Assembly: GCA_964610315.1 (NCBI GenBank)
Contig: CAZSVM010000024.1
Span: forward strand, 1-23,066
Length of the DNA stretch: 23,066 nucleotides
Origin: JAQVEM01 sp964610315
GTDB lineage: Bacteria; Actinomycetota; Humimicrobiia; Humimicrobiales; Humimicrobiaceae
Reading direction: 5' to 3'
The position numbers were made by a program, and so were the translations under genes. Below the pieces are notes generated by a model, which was not told where the DNA came from, did not search any database, and saw only the letters and a list, made by a program, of their open reading frames with translations. Each line of letters begins with the position of its first letter. Positions within the stretch are counted from its first letter, which is position 1. Below are positions 1 through 7,149 of this stretch, piece after piece.

Positions 1-54
1 AGCAGTGGACTGAAAATCCATGTGTCCGCAGTTCGATTCTGCGTCTCGCCACCA
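1..54 (+). tRNA. tRNA-Phe(GAA), 3' part
   Basis: The window opens inside a tRNA. The anticodon stem GTGGA/TCCAT closes the seven-base loop CTGAAAA, which places GAA in the anticodon (Phe). It is followed by a T arm with GTTCGATTC, the 3' acceptor strand, and an encoded CCA at 52-54. The 5' half (acceptor strand and D arm) lies outside the window. Confidence 0.93.
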
Positions 55-79
55 GAATTTTCTGACTAAAAGTCGGAAT

Positions 80-136
80 AAGGCAGAATTTTTTATAAAC
101 TTTCACTGCTTACAATAGTCTTATTCTGCCTTTTTT
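80..136 (+). terminator. Intrinsic terminator after tRNA-Phe
   Basis: AAGGCAGAAT (80-89) is the exact reverse complement of ATTCTGCCTT (123-132), and a T run follows through 136. The loop is long (33 nt) but the 10-bp perfect stem plus U tract directly downstream of the tRNA supports termination. A small hairpin GACTAAAAGTC (64-74) sits just before it. Confidence 0.6.
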
Positions 137-383
137 ATTTTAATAAAACGTTTTCCGTACCCCGGATTTATCCGCTGCTGGATTCCGTATCTAACATTTC
201 CAATATTTTAAGAATGTTTATTTACCATACTGCTTTAAAAGATTTGTTTCTATACAATGCCCGCTGCAGTTTTAGCAGCGTTTATTAATTACTCGCAGGT
301 ATGCAGATATTTATAAGAAATTGTATATGTTATAATCTTTAAAAAACTGTAAAAAATTGTAAATATTTGAAGGTGGAAGGCGG
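137..383. other. Non-coding stretch between tRNA-Phe terminator and phoR
   Basis: No credible ORF is seen here. It contains a perfect 6-bp GC hairpin, CGCTGC (262-267) / GCAGCG (275-280), followed by TTTATT, which may be a second weak terminator. The phoR promoter region follows. Between that promoter and the phoR start there is a 10-bp tandem motif (AAAAAACTGT then AAAAAATTGT, 341-360). It resembles half-sites of a proteobacterial Pho box, but the 10-bp period does not match the usual 11. Confidence 0.5.
328..336 (+). promoter_or_regulatory. Extended -10 promoter for phoR-phoB
   Basis: TGTTATAAT (328-336) is a perfect extended -10 element (TG-n-TATAAT). No good -35 is visible at the expected place, which is typical of extended -10 promoters. 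It would start transcription near 343, about 40 bases before the phoR ATG. Confidence 0.5.
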
Positions 384-1706
384 ATGTTATTTAATCAGGT
401 GTGGTTGTACTCGTTTCTGGCAGTAATTATTATATTGGTTGTAATTCTGATTATATTAGCGGTAAAAATCAGAAATATTAATAAGGTGCTGTCCGAAACC
501 GGTAGACTGGTGCGGTCGGGTATAAATTATATAGAAAGGAAACTTACTTATCCCCATCCCTTAGAGTGGGAACCGGGGGAAAAATTAACTGCTTCCGATA
601 TAGAAGAAATAATGGGCAGGTTAAAAGGCAGTATCCAGCAGGAATTACAATTCATAGATTTAATCATTGATAACATAATGCAGGGTGTATTAATAATTAA
701 TAATAATAGAGAAATTATCCGGATTAATGAAAACCTTTTAAACTTATTTTATCTGAAAAAAGAAGAAGTTTTATATAAAAAAACTGTATTTGTTTTTAAG
801 AATGAAAAGTTTGAGAATTTAATAGAAATTGTATTTGATCAATTGGTACCCCGGAGAAAAAATATTATATTTTACGGGGATGAAGAAAGATATCTTCACG
901 TGGAAGTGGTTCCCCTTAATCCGGAAGGGCGGCGGGATGAGGGAGAGAAGGTTAATCTTCTGGTCTTGATAAAAAATATTACTCAGGAAATGGAATTTTC
1001 CAGGTTAAGGAGCCAGTTTGTGGCCAACATATCTCATGAGATGAGAACGCCCATTACTTCCATAAGGGGTTATATCGATACCATTCTGGAAGATCAATCA
1101 ATAGACCGAAACAAAATAAAGGATTATTTAAGCAGGAGTCTGAAGGAAGTGGAAAAGCTCAATTTCTTGATTAAAGATGTTTTAAATCTATCTAATATAG
1201 AATACAAACGCAATGTTCTCTTTGAAAAAGATTATAATCTTGTTGATATAATTAATGACACTATAAAATCTCTTAATTTTCTGGCCGAAAAAAATAACAT
1301 TAAAATCAATTTCGGGCACAGCGATGATACAATCAATTACCGAACCGATGAAGAGCTTTTTACCCAGATGGTCAGGAATATAATTGAGAATTCAATATTT
1401 TATGGCGGCAGAGGTACGGAAATAAATGTAGATATTGAAGAAAGTAAAGATAAAATCAAACTTACCTTCAGGGATAACGGTACCGGAATAGAGAAGGATG
1501 AGCTGCCCTATATTTTCCAGAGATTTTACAGGGGTAAAAGTTCACGGTCTTCCAAACAAATTGGATCCGGTCTGGGACTTTCCATAGTAAAGCATACTGT
1601 CGAGCTTCATAATGGAAGGATAAGTGTTAGCAGTACTCCTGATAAGGAGACCATATTCGAAGTAACACTTCCCAAAAAAAGCAGCGGGGCATCTGATTTG
1701 AACTGA
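384..1706 (+). CDS. phoR: PhoR-like sensor histidine kinase
   Basis: This is a membrane sensor kinase that should autophosphorylate and pass phosphate to the response regulator encoded next door, controlling the phosphate regulon. Residues 8-28 form one N-terminal membrane helix, with no extracellular sensor domain. A PAS-like region spans roughly 85-200. The HisKA H-box is SHEMRTP with the phospho-accepting His218, and the HATPase domain shows an N-box (RNIIENS), the G1 box DNGTG (D364) and the G2 box GSGLGLS. The 440-aa length and the lack of a large extracytoplasmic domain fit PhoR kinases that sense through the Pst/PhoU complex rather than by binding phosphate. The ATG at 384 follows a purine-rich stretch (AAGGTGGAAGG). 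The assignment to PhoR rather than a generic kinase rests on the adjacent phoB and pst genes. Confidence 0.9.
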   Translation: MLFNQVWLYSFLAVIIILVVILIILAVKIRNINKVLSETGRLVRSGINYIERKLTYPHPLEWEPGEKLTASDIEEIMGRLKGSIQQELQFIDLIIDNIMQGVLIINNNREIIRINENLLNLFYLKKEEVLYKKTVFVFKNEKFENLIEIVFDQLVPRRKNIIFYGDEERYLHVEVVPLNPEGRRDEGEKVNLLVLIKNITQEMEFSRLRSQFVANISHEMRTPITSIRGYIDTILEDQSIDRNKIKDYLSRSLKEVEKLNFLIKDVLNLSNIEYKRNVLFEKDYNLVDIINDTIKSLNFLAEKNNIKINFGHSDDTINYRTDEELFTQMVRNIIENSIFYGGRGTEINVDIEESKDKIKLTFRDNGTGIEKDELPYIFQRFYRGKSSRSSKQIGSGLGLSIVKHTVELHNGRISVSSTPDKETIFEVTLPKKSSGASDLN

Positions 1707-1796
1707 TTATTTGAGCCGATATTGTTTTTACCTGAATAGTTAGTGAACCGGATATTCAGGCCGGATATCATAAGACAAAAAGAGAAGAGGCGGCCA

Positions 1797-2507
1797 ATGG
1801 AAAGATTAATTTATATTGTGGATGATGAAGAAAATATTCGTGAGATTCTGGAATATAATTTAACAAAGGCGGGCTACAAGATTAAAAGCTTCAAGGACGG
1901 TAGCAGTTTTTTGGATTATTTCGACCGGGTAAAACCTGATCTGGTTGTTCTTGATCTGATGCTTCCCGATAAAGACGGGTTTGATATTTGCAGAGAAATT
2001 AAGGAAAAAACTATGGTTCCGGTAATTATCTTGAGCGCAAAGAGTGAAGAACTGGATAAAGTTTTAGGATTGGAGCTTGGTGCCGATGATTATGTAGTTA
2101 AGCCTTTTGGAGTGAGGGAACTTTTGGCCAGGGTAAAAAATATATTCAGAAGAATTAATGATGGTGTACAGAATAATCTTAACAAACCATTTAAAAAAGA
2201 TTTTATTTTTAAGGAAGTAAAGCTGGCTGTCGATGAAGCAAAACATGAAATATTTCTTGATTCCCGAAAAATTTATTTGAATCCTAAAGAGTTCCAGGTT
2301 GTTTTGGTTCTATTGAAGAATCTAAATAGCCTGGTTCCCCGTATGAAATTAATAAAAAGGGTATGGGGTGACGATTATTACGGAGATACCAGAACTCTCG
2401 ATGTTCATATAAGAAGAATAAGAAAAAAAACAACTTACAAGGAATTCGGAAAAAGATTCATAAAAACAATACATGGATACGGCTATAAGATTACCGATAA
2501 CCTTTAA
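1797..2507 (+). CDS. phoB: PhoB/PhoP-type response regulator
   Basis: This is an OmpR-family DNA-binding response regulator, the likely partner of the upstream kinase and activator of the pst genes. The receiver domain (about residues 3-117) has the acidic pair D9-D10, phospho-acceptor D53 (VVLDLMLPD) and the conserved Lys in KPF. The C-terminal winged helix (about 135-234) ends in the typical recognition-helix and wing pattern (TLDVHIRRIR, GYGYKI). The start chosen is ATG 1797, which is preceded by an AGAGG Shine-Dalgarno and places the receiver domain at the N-terminus. An in-frame GTG at 1743 would add 18 unconserved residues and has no ribosome site. It lies about 90 bases after phoR on the same strand, so the two are probably co-transcribed. 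Confidence 0.93.
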   Translation: MERLIYIVDDEENIREILEYNLTKAGYKIKSFKDGSSFLDYFDRVKPDLVVLDLMLPDKDGFDICREIKEKTMVPVIILSAKSEELDKVLGLELGADDYVVKPFGVRELLARVKNIFRRINDGVQNNLNKPFKKDFIFKEVKLAVDEAKHEIFLDSRKIYLNPKEFQVVLVLLKNLNSLVPRMKLIKRVWGDDYYGDTRTLDVHIRRIRKKTTYKEFGKRFIKTIHGYGYKITDNL

Positions 2508-2514
2508 TATTTTT

Positions 2515-2553
2515 TTAACATTTATTTAATTCTTTTTTAACCAAATATTCATC
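2515..2553 (+). promoter_or_regulatory. Pho box: four 11-bp-spaced repeats upstream of pstS
   Basis: TTAACA (2515), TTAATT (2526), TTAACC (2537) and TTCATC (2548) are spaced at exactly 11 bp. This is the arrangement of Bacillus PhoP binding sites (TTAACA-like hexamers with 5-bp spacers). A candidate -10 (TGTTAATCT, 2560-2568) lies just downstream, so the regulator would sit over the -35 region. It lies between phoB and pstS, so it is likely the site where this PhoB activates the pst operon. Confidence 0.65.
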
Positions 2554-2614
2554 TTTATATGTTAATCTTTTTACGTTTTAAAAATTGACTTTTTATAAGG
2601 AGGATGGGAAGTTA

Positions 2615-3556
2615 ATGAAAAAAAGTAAGTTTTTATTCTTAATCAGTATATGTACCGCAGTTTTACTATTGGGCAGTGTGATATTTGCCGGTTGTAAAAA
2701 TGCCGAAAAAACTTCTGAAGGTTCGGTAACAACAGGAGAAAACGAAGAAGTTACTGGAGAACAAGCTGCTCAGGAAGGTCTTCCTTATGGGGGCCAGGAA
2801 CTGGTAATATCCGGATCAACCACGCTGCTTCAAGTTTCTGAAGCATGGGCATCTGCGTTTATGGAAAAGTATGGGGGAACAATTATTATAAACGGTGGAG
2901 GTTCCGGCGGCGGTATTGCCGATATGATTAACGGTATTAATGATCTTGCCAATGCTTCCAGGCAGATAAAAGATGAGGAATTGCAGGCAGCAAGTGATGC
3001 CGGTCTTGATGTTCAGGAGTATACGGTTCTTTATGATGGTATTGCGGTTATAGTAAGCAGTAATGTTTCTGTGGATAATCTAACTATAGAGGAGCTCTCG
3101 AAAATATATACTGGAGAAATTACGAACTGGCAGGATGTTGGAGGAAGCAATTCGCAGATAGTTATAGTTGCCAGGGATTCAAGTTCGGGTACCGGAGAGT
3201 ATTTCCTGGAGGAAGTAGTTCAATTAGGTAAAACTATGGAGGATAATGATTATTCGGAAACTGCCTTGAGACTTCAATCCAATGCCGATGTCGTAAATCA
3301 AATAAAAAATAATGATGATGCTATTGGTTATATAGGATTGGGATATCTGGAAGAATCCCTCAAGACCGTAAAGGTTGATGGTATAGAGCCTTCCATAGCT
3401 ACAGTAAAGGATGGTTCCTATCCAATATCCAGAGGTTTATATGTTTATGCTCCGCATAAGGAATTATCGCCGATAGGCCAGGCTTATATCGATTTTGTAC
3501 TCAGCGATGAAGGGCAGCAAATAGGACTGGATGAGGGATTTGTTCCACTTAAATAA
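2615..3556 (+). CDS. pstS: Phosphate-binding lipoprotein PstS
   Basis: This is the extracytoplasmic phosphate receptor of the Pst ABC transporter. The N-terminus is a lipoprotein signal peptide (KK n-region, hydrophobic core, lipobox FAGC with Cys27), followed by an acidic low-complexity linker to about residue 55. The mature fold has the phosphate-site motifs SGSTT, GGGSGGG and SSSGTGEYF, characteristic of the PBP_like_2/PstS family. The ATG at 2615 is chosen because of AAGGAGG at 2597-2603 (11-nt spacing) and because the lipoprotein signal begins there; a TTG at 2585 lies upstream of the ribosome site. At 313 aa it has normal length. It is first in pstS-pstC-pstA-phoU and sits behind a Pho box. 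Confidence 0.94.
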   Translation: MKKSKFLFLISICTAVLLLGSVIFAGCKNAEKTSEGSVTTGENEEVTGEQAAQEGLPYGGQELVISGSTTLLQVSEAWASAFMEKYGGTIIINGGGSGGGIADMINGINDLANASRQIKDEELQAASDAGLDVQEYTVLYDGIAVIVSSNVSVDNLTIEELSKIYTGEITNWQDVGGSNSQIVIVARDSSSGTGEYFLEEVVQLGKTMEDNDYSETALRLQSNADVVNQIKNNDDAIGYIGLGYLEESLKTVKVDGIEPSIATVKDGSYPISRGLYVYAPHKELSPIGQAYIDFVLSDEGQQIGLDEGFVPLK

Positions 3557-3607
3557 AGTTGTCCAACTTTGTTATTGATTTGCTTGCAAAGTGATCAGGA
3601 CGCAGGA

Positions 3608-3645
3608 AGCTGCGGAGGAGGTTTTTATAAAGCCTTTCCGCAGCT
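3608..3645 (+). terminator. Hairpin between pstS and pstC
   Basis: AGCTGCGGA (3608-3616) pairs perfectly with TCCGCAGCT (3637-3645). The stem is strong but no U run follows, so it looks like an mRNA-stabilising or partially terminating hairpin that keeps pstS transcript above pstCA transcript, rather than a full terminator. The surrounding gap (3557-3715) holds no ORF. Confidence 0.5.
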
Positions 3646-3715
3646 AAGCTGTTGCTATTTTAGAATCTTATAATTTAAAATAGTAAAATGATTACAATTC
3701 TTTTAAAATAAATTT

Positions 3716-4603
3716 ATGACACAGTTTAGAATCAGACTGAGAAAGATCAAAAGCTTTCTAATTTATAGGTTTGTTTTCTTAAACGGAATAATTTCAATTA
3801 TAGTTCTGGCTCTGATACTGGCTTTTCTGATTGCAAACTCTATAAAATTTTTTTTGAATTATCCCATTCTGGAATTTTTAACCGGTCAGAAATGGTCTCC
3901 TACGGTACTTGAAAAATTTGGATTTCTTCCGCTTCTAACTGGGTCAGCACTGGTGACACTGGGATCGATTATAATTGCCGTACCCCTGGGTATAGGAAGT
4001 GCCATTTATATTGGAGAGCTGGCTCCCCGAGTGGTAAGGGAGATACTTAAGCCTATAATCGAAGTACTGGCCACCATTCCTTCGGTAGTTATCGGATTTA
4101 TCGGTATCAAACTCCTTGCTCCGATAATAAAAGATCTTTTTAATCTCAGCATAGGGCTTACTGCCCTTACCGGTTCGGTGATGCTGGCTTTTATGAGCCT
4201 GCCTACTATTATATCGATCTCCGAAGATGCAGTGAATGCCGTTCCCAATAGATACCGGTATGCTTCGATCGCTCTGGGTGCAACAAAATGGGAAACTACT
4301 TTTAGAACAGTGATGCCCTCAGCATCATCCGGTATAATTGCTGCAGTTATGCTCGGTCTGGGAAGAATTGTGGGAGAAACAATGACCGTTCTAATGGTAA
4401 CCGGTAATTCACCCAGGATTGTTTTTTCATGGCTGCAGCCGGTCAGGACCATTACGGCTACTATTGCTGCTGAAATGGGGGAAACTGTTCAGGGAGGACT
4501 TCACTACTCATCTTTATTTGCTATCGGCCTTATCTTGTTCCTGATTACTTTTTTAATAAATTTTATATCCGACCGGTTTATAAATAGAATAAGAGAGAGT
4601 TAA
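3716..4603 (+). CDS. pstC: Phosphate ABC transporter permease PstC
   Basis: This is one of the two inner-membrane permeases that form the phosphate channel. Six hydrophobic segments are visible at about residues 20-46, 72-100, 112-138, 147-170, 204-228 and 266-288. The cytoplasmic EAA-type loop (YASIALGATKWETTFRTVMP), which docks onto the ATPase, is intact. At 295 aa the length is normal. There is no Shine-Dalgarno before the ATG. Instead TAAAAT (3704-3709) ends 6 bases upstream, so a leaderless internal start is possible, although no -35 is evident. It is followed by pstA after 4 bases. Confidence 0.93.
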   Translation: MTQFRIRLRKIKSFLIYRFVFLNGIISIIVLALILAFLIANSIKFFLNYPILEFLTGQKWSPTVLEKFGFLPLLTGSALVTLGSIIIAVPLGIGSAIYIGELAPRVVREILKPIIEVLATIPSVVIGFIGIKLLAPIIKDLFNLSIGLTALTGSVMLAFMSLPTIISISEDAVNAVPNRYRYASIALGATKWETTFRTVMPSASSGIIAAVMLGLGRIVGETMTVLMVTGNSPRIVFSWLQPVRTITATIAAEMGETVQGGLHYSSLFAIGLILFLITFLINFISDRFINRIRES

Positions 4604-4607
4604 ACGA

Positions 4608-5483
4608 ATGTCACAGGAAGCTAGAGAAATAAGTAAAAAAAGAAAAATAATTATAGAGAAAACCTCTTATATGGTTTTACTTTTTTTAACTCTTATAGTC
4701 ATAGCTTTTGTTATAGGAATAGTAATATATTTAATAGTCAAGGGAAGCGGTGCAATAAACTGGGAATTTTTGACACAAAAACCCAGAGCGGGCATGAGAG
4801 AAGGTGGAATTTTCCCGGCAATTCTTGGAACCCTGTATTTAATAATAGGAACCTTTATATTTTCATTACCTATTGGAATACTGGCCGCAATTTATCTGAA
4901 CGAGTATGCCTCCAGAAACAGGTTAACCAGAATAATAAGATTGTCTATTATAAATATGTCGGGGGTACCTTCCGTGGTATATGGTTTATTCGGGCTGGGA
5001 TTTTTTGTTATACTGCTCAAATTTGGCAGGTCAATCCTTGCCGGTTCTTTAACTCTTGCCCTGCTTATTTTACCGGTAGTAATAACTGCTACCGAAGAAG
5101 CATTAAAAACGGTCCCCGATTCTTATCGCCATGCTTCACTGGCGCTGGGAGCTACCAAATGGCAGACTATCATAAAAGTAGTACTGCCCCAGGCTATGCC
5201 CGGAATAATAACCGGTTCGGTTATAGGAATCGGGAGAGCAGCTGGTGAGACTGCTCCCATATTGTTTACGGTGGCTGCATTTTCACAGCCAAATCTGCCA
5301 AATTCCATTTTTAGTCAGGTAATGGCGTTGCCCTATCATTTGTATGTTCTGGCAACCCAGCTTACCGATGCACCGGAAGATATGCAGTGGGGTACTGCAC
5401 TGGTACTGTTAATGCTGGTACTTATTTTTGCTGTTACTGGATCTGCCATAAGGAGCCGGTTAAGACTGAGGAGAAAGGAATAA
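4608..5483 (+). CDS. pstA: Phosphate ABC transporter permease PstA
   Basis: This is the second permease of the Pst transporter, pairing with PstC. It has six hydrophobic segments (first at about residues 19-46, last at about 260-282) and an intact EAA-type docking loop (YRHASLALGATKWQTIIKVVLP). Its 291-aa length is usual for the family. The gene starts 4 bases after pstC and ends 1 base before phoU. The gene that normally comes next, pstB, is absent here, so the coupling ATPase must be encoded elsewhere if the transporter works. Confidence 0.93.
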   Translation: MSQEAREISKKRKIIIEKTSYMVLLFLTLIVIAFVIGIVIYLIVKGSGAINWEFLTQKPRAGMREGGIFPAILGTLYLIIGTFIFSLPIGILAAIYLNEYASRNRLTRIIRLSIINMSGVPSVVYGLFGLGFFVILLKFGRSILAGSLTLALLILPVVITATEEALKTVPDSYRHASLALGATKWQTIIKVVLPQAMPGIITGSVIGIGRAAGETAPILFTVAAFSQPNLPNSIFSQVMALPYHLYVLATQLTDAPEDMQWGTALVLLMLVLIFAVTGSAIRSRLRLRRKE

Positions 5484-5484
5484 G

Positions 5485-6153
5485 ATGAGAGAAACATTTA
5501 ACCAAAAATTGGAAGAGATTAACCATGATGTTATATTAATGGGTAGCCTGGTGCAGGAAGCGGTTTATAATGCAATAGAAGCTTTTGTGGAAATGAATAC
5601 GGACCTGGCACAGAAGGTTATAGACGGGGATGAAAAAATAAATGAAAGCGATATTTCCATTGAAGAAAAATGTATCGTTTTGCAGGCCGAACATCAGCCG
5701 GTGGCCAAAGATTTAAGATATCTGCACTCTATAAGTATAATTATCAAGTATCTGGAAAGAATCGGTGACCTGGCAGTTAATATCTCTAAGATTATAAAGA
5801 GGCTGGCAGGAGAAAAGAGAAATCAGCTTGATAAGGAAATTATGAATCTGTTGATTGAAATGGGAAATCTGGTCAAACCGGAATTGAATAGAGCTCTTGA
5901 ATCATTTAAAAACAAAGATATAAAACTGGCCTCAAAGCTTGGAAAATCAGATGATATGGTGGATGAGATCCAGAAGATGATTTTCAGGAAATTATTTGCA
6001 TCCCGAAAATGTAGAAAAGACATAAAGTTCGTAACCAATATTGTACTGGCCAGCAGATACCTGGAAAGAATAGGGGACCAGTCCGTAAATATAGGTCAGA
6101 GAGTGCTGTATTTTCTAAGTGGAGATTACATGGTTTTCCATGACAGTATATAG
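5485..6153 (+). CDS. phoU: Phosphate signalling regulator PhoU
   Basis: PhoU links the Pst transporter to the PhoR kinase and represses the Pho regulon when phosphate is plentiful. The 222-aa protein shows the expected internal duplication of two three-helix bundles. Each repeat carries the metal-binding signature, ERIGDLAVNI in the first half and ERIGDQSVNI in the second. The ATG follows pstA by one base, with AGGAGAAAGG inside the end of pstA serving as ribosome site, so translation of the two is tightly coupled. It ends in TAG. It is the last gene of the pst block; the mobile element begins about 200 bases downstream. Confidence 0.94.
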   Translation: MRETFNQKLEEINHDVILMGSLVQEAVYNAIEAFVEMNTDLAQKVIDGDEKINESDISIEEKCIVLQAEHQPVAKDLRYLHSISIIIKYLERIGDLAVNISKIIKRLAGEKRNQLDKEIMNLLIEMGNLVKPELNRALESFKNKDIKLASKLGKSDDMVDEIQKMIFRKLFASRKCRKDIKFVTNIVLASRYLERIGDQSVNIGQRVLYFLSGDYMVFHDSI

Positions 6154-6351
6154 AGTATTCTATGGATTTTCTGCATTATTAAATATTCCAAAGTTTATTG
6201 GGATTCATTAGTATCATAACTCACTTTCTATTTAAGTTTAAAGGCTGTTTAAATTTTTAAGGTATTTCCTTATTAACCAGCAAAATCATCTTTTTTTAAT
6301 GCCTAGGGTTCCTTCGATATAATTTTTTGGTTTTAACTTACAAGGTAAAGA
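6154..6351. other. Gap between phoU and the mobile element
   Basis: The sequence is AT-rich with no supported ORF and no remnant of pstB that I can recognise. A 5-bp hairpin TAAGG/CCTTA lies near 6260-6275. No convincing terminator for the pst operon is visible. Confidence 0.4.
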
Positions 6352-6359
6352 TAAATTTA
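6352..6359. repeat. 8-bp target-site duplication, left copy
   Basis: TAAATTTA here is repeated exactly at 9330-9337, directly outside both terminal inverted repeats. Eight bp is the duplication length known for IS1595-family elements. The octamer is itself palindromic. Confidence 0.85.
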
Positions 6360-6384
6360 GGTAACTATACCCATATAACAAGTA
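6360..6384 (+). repeat. Left terminal inverted repeat
   Basis: Starts GGTAACTATACCC and ends AACAAGTA. It matches the reverse complement of 9305-9329 at 22 of 25 positions (mismatches at positions 6, 14 and 17). Similarity stops sharply on the inner side. Confidence 0.88.
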
Positions 6385-6438
6385 TATAATAATAAGGTAA
6401 TAAATCAAGGGGTTTTTTATAACAATCTATCTATATTT

Positions 6439-6447
6439 TGATATAAT
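6439..6447 (+). promoter_or_regulatory. Extended -10 promoter of the NYN gene (leaderless)
   Basis: TGATATAAT (6439-6447) is a perfect extended -10. The ATG begins 6 bases after it, which is about where transcription should start, and there is no Shine-Dalgarno. The mRNA would therefore begin at or next to the start codon. Confidence 0.6.
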
Positions 6448-6453
6448 ACTTGA

Positions 6454-6945
6454 ATGAACAATTATGCCTTTATAGATGGCAATAATCTACATCTTGGAAC
6501 TAAATCAGAGGGTTGGTTATTAGATTATCGCAAATTTAGAGGATTCTTACGTAAAAAATATAATGTAGATAAGGCATTTTACTTTCTCGGATATATCAAT
6601 GAACAACAAAACCTAAATCTCTATCACTCACTAATAAAATCTGGATTTCTTTTAATATTTAAAAGGACAAAACTTGATTCAAATAATGATATTAAGGGAA
6701 ATATTGATGTTGAATTAGCACTTCATACAATTAATAAAATGTCGAGATATAATAAAGCCATTATTGTTGCCGGAGATGATGACTATTATTGTTTATGTAA
6801 ATATCTTGTTTTAGAAAATAAGCTCTTAAAAATCCTAATCCCAAACAAAAGAGACTGCCCCCGACTATTTAAGAATAAGATAGTTGGAACATATTTATCT
6901 TATTTGAAAAATAATAAAGGTGTATTAAAGTATAGAGACCTGTAA
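6454..6945 (+). CDS. NYN-domain (PIN-like) putative RNase
   Basis: The 163-aa protein is a single NYN/LabA-like domain, a PIN-like fold whose members are generally metal-dependent RNases. The acidic active-site set is present: FIDGNN at residues 6-11 (D8), the KGNIDVELAL segment with D85, and AGDDDY with D108-D110. The central segment KGxxDVxLAL is typical of the family. It is cargo gene 1 of the IS1595-type element, upstream of and in the same direction as the transposase. It lacks a Shine-Dalgarno and appears to be leaderless. Function inside the element is unknown: self-regulation, toxin or defence nuclease are all possible. Confidence 0.8.
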   Translation: MNNYAFIDGNNLHLGTKSEGWLLDYRKFRGFLRKKYNVDKAFYFLGYINEQQNLNLYHSLIKSGFLLIFKRTKLDSNNDIKGNIDVELALHTINKMSRYNKAIIVAGDDDYYCLCKYLVLENKLLKILIPNKRDCPRLFKNKIVGTYLSYLKNNKGVLKYRDL

Positions 6946-6952
6946 AAACAGT

Positions 6953-6994
6953 GATGGATTCTGATAAAACTCTAGAATTTTATCAAAACCCATC
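6953..6994 (+). terminator. Long hairpin after the NYN gene
   Basis: Arms 6953-6969 and 6978-6994 pair over 17 bp with two mismatches around an 8-nt loop. CAGT (6949-6952) and ACTG (6997-7000) extend the stem after a 2-nt bulge. There is no T run, so it may end transcription only weakly, shield the transposase from read-through, or act as a subterminal site. Confidence 0.5.
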
Positions 6995-7039
6995 GAACTG
7001 ATTCTGTGTATAATTTACCAATTTCCAACTTACATGTCA

Positions 7040-7075
7040 ATAAGTTATAATTTATTCTTGATAAGTTGTAATTTA
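7040..7075 (+). repeat. Two 15-bp direct repeats, period 21 bp
   Basis: ATAAGTTATAATTTA (7040-7054) and ATAAGTTGTAATTTA (7061-7075) differ at one base. They are 21 bp apart, two helical turns, and lie just upstream of the transposase promoter. This is the geometry of a tandem operator or transposase-binding site. Confidence 0.5.
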
Positions 7076-7111
7076 ACTATTACTTATACTTATATAAATA
7101 AAATTTATCCC

Positions 7112-7140
7112 TTGACATCAAGTATAATATCTGCTATTGT
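7112..7140 (+). promoter_or_regulatory. Transposase promoter
   Basis: A consensus -35 TTGACA (7112-7117), a 17-bp spacer and TATTGT (7135-7140) are present. The transposase ATG is 9 bases after the -10, so the transcript has almost no leader. Confidence 0.65.
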
Positions 7141-7149
7141 CTAACCACA

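Noticed and set aside
341..360. Pho-box-like CTGTAA/TTGTAA pair before phoR
   Set aside because: The period is 10 rather than 11 bp and it lies downstream of the predicted transcription start; composition bias may explain it.
1743..1796. GTG start adding 18 residues to the response regulator
   Set aside because: No ribosome site and no receiver-domain homology; ATG 1797 has AGAGG in front and starts at the domain edge.
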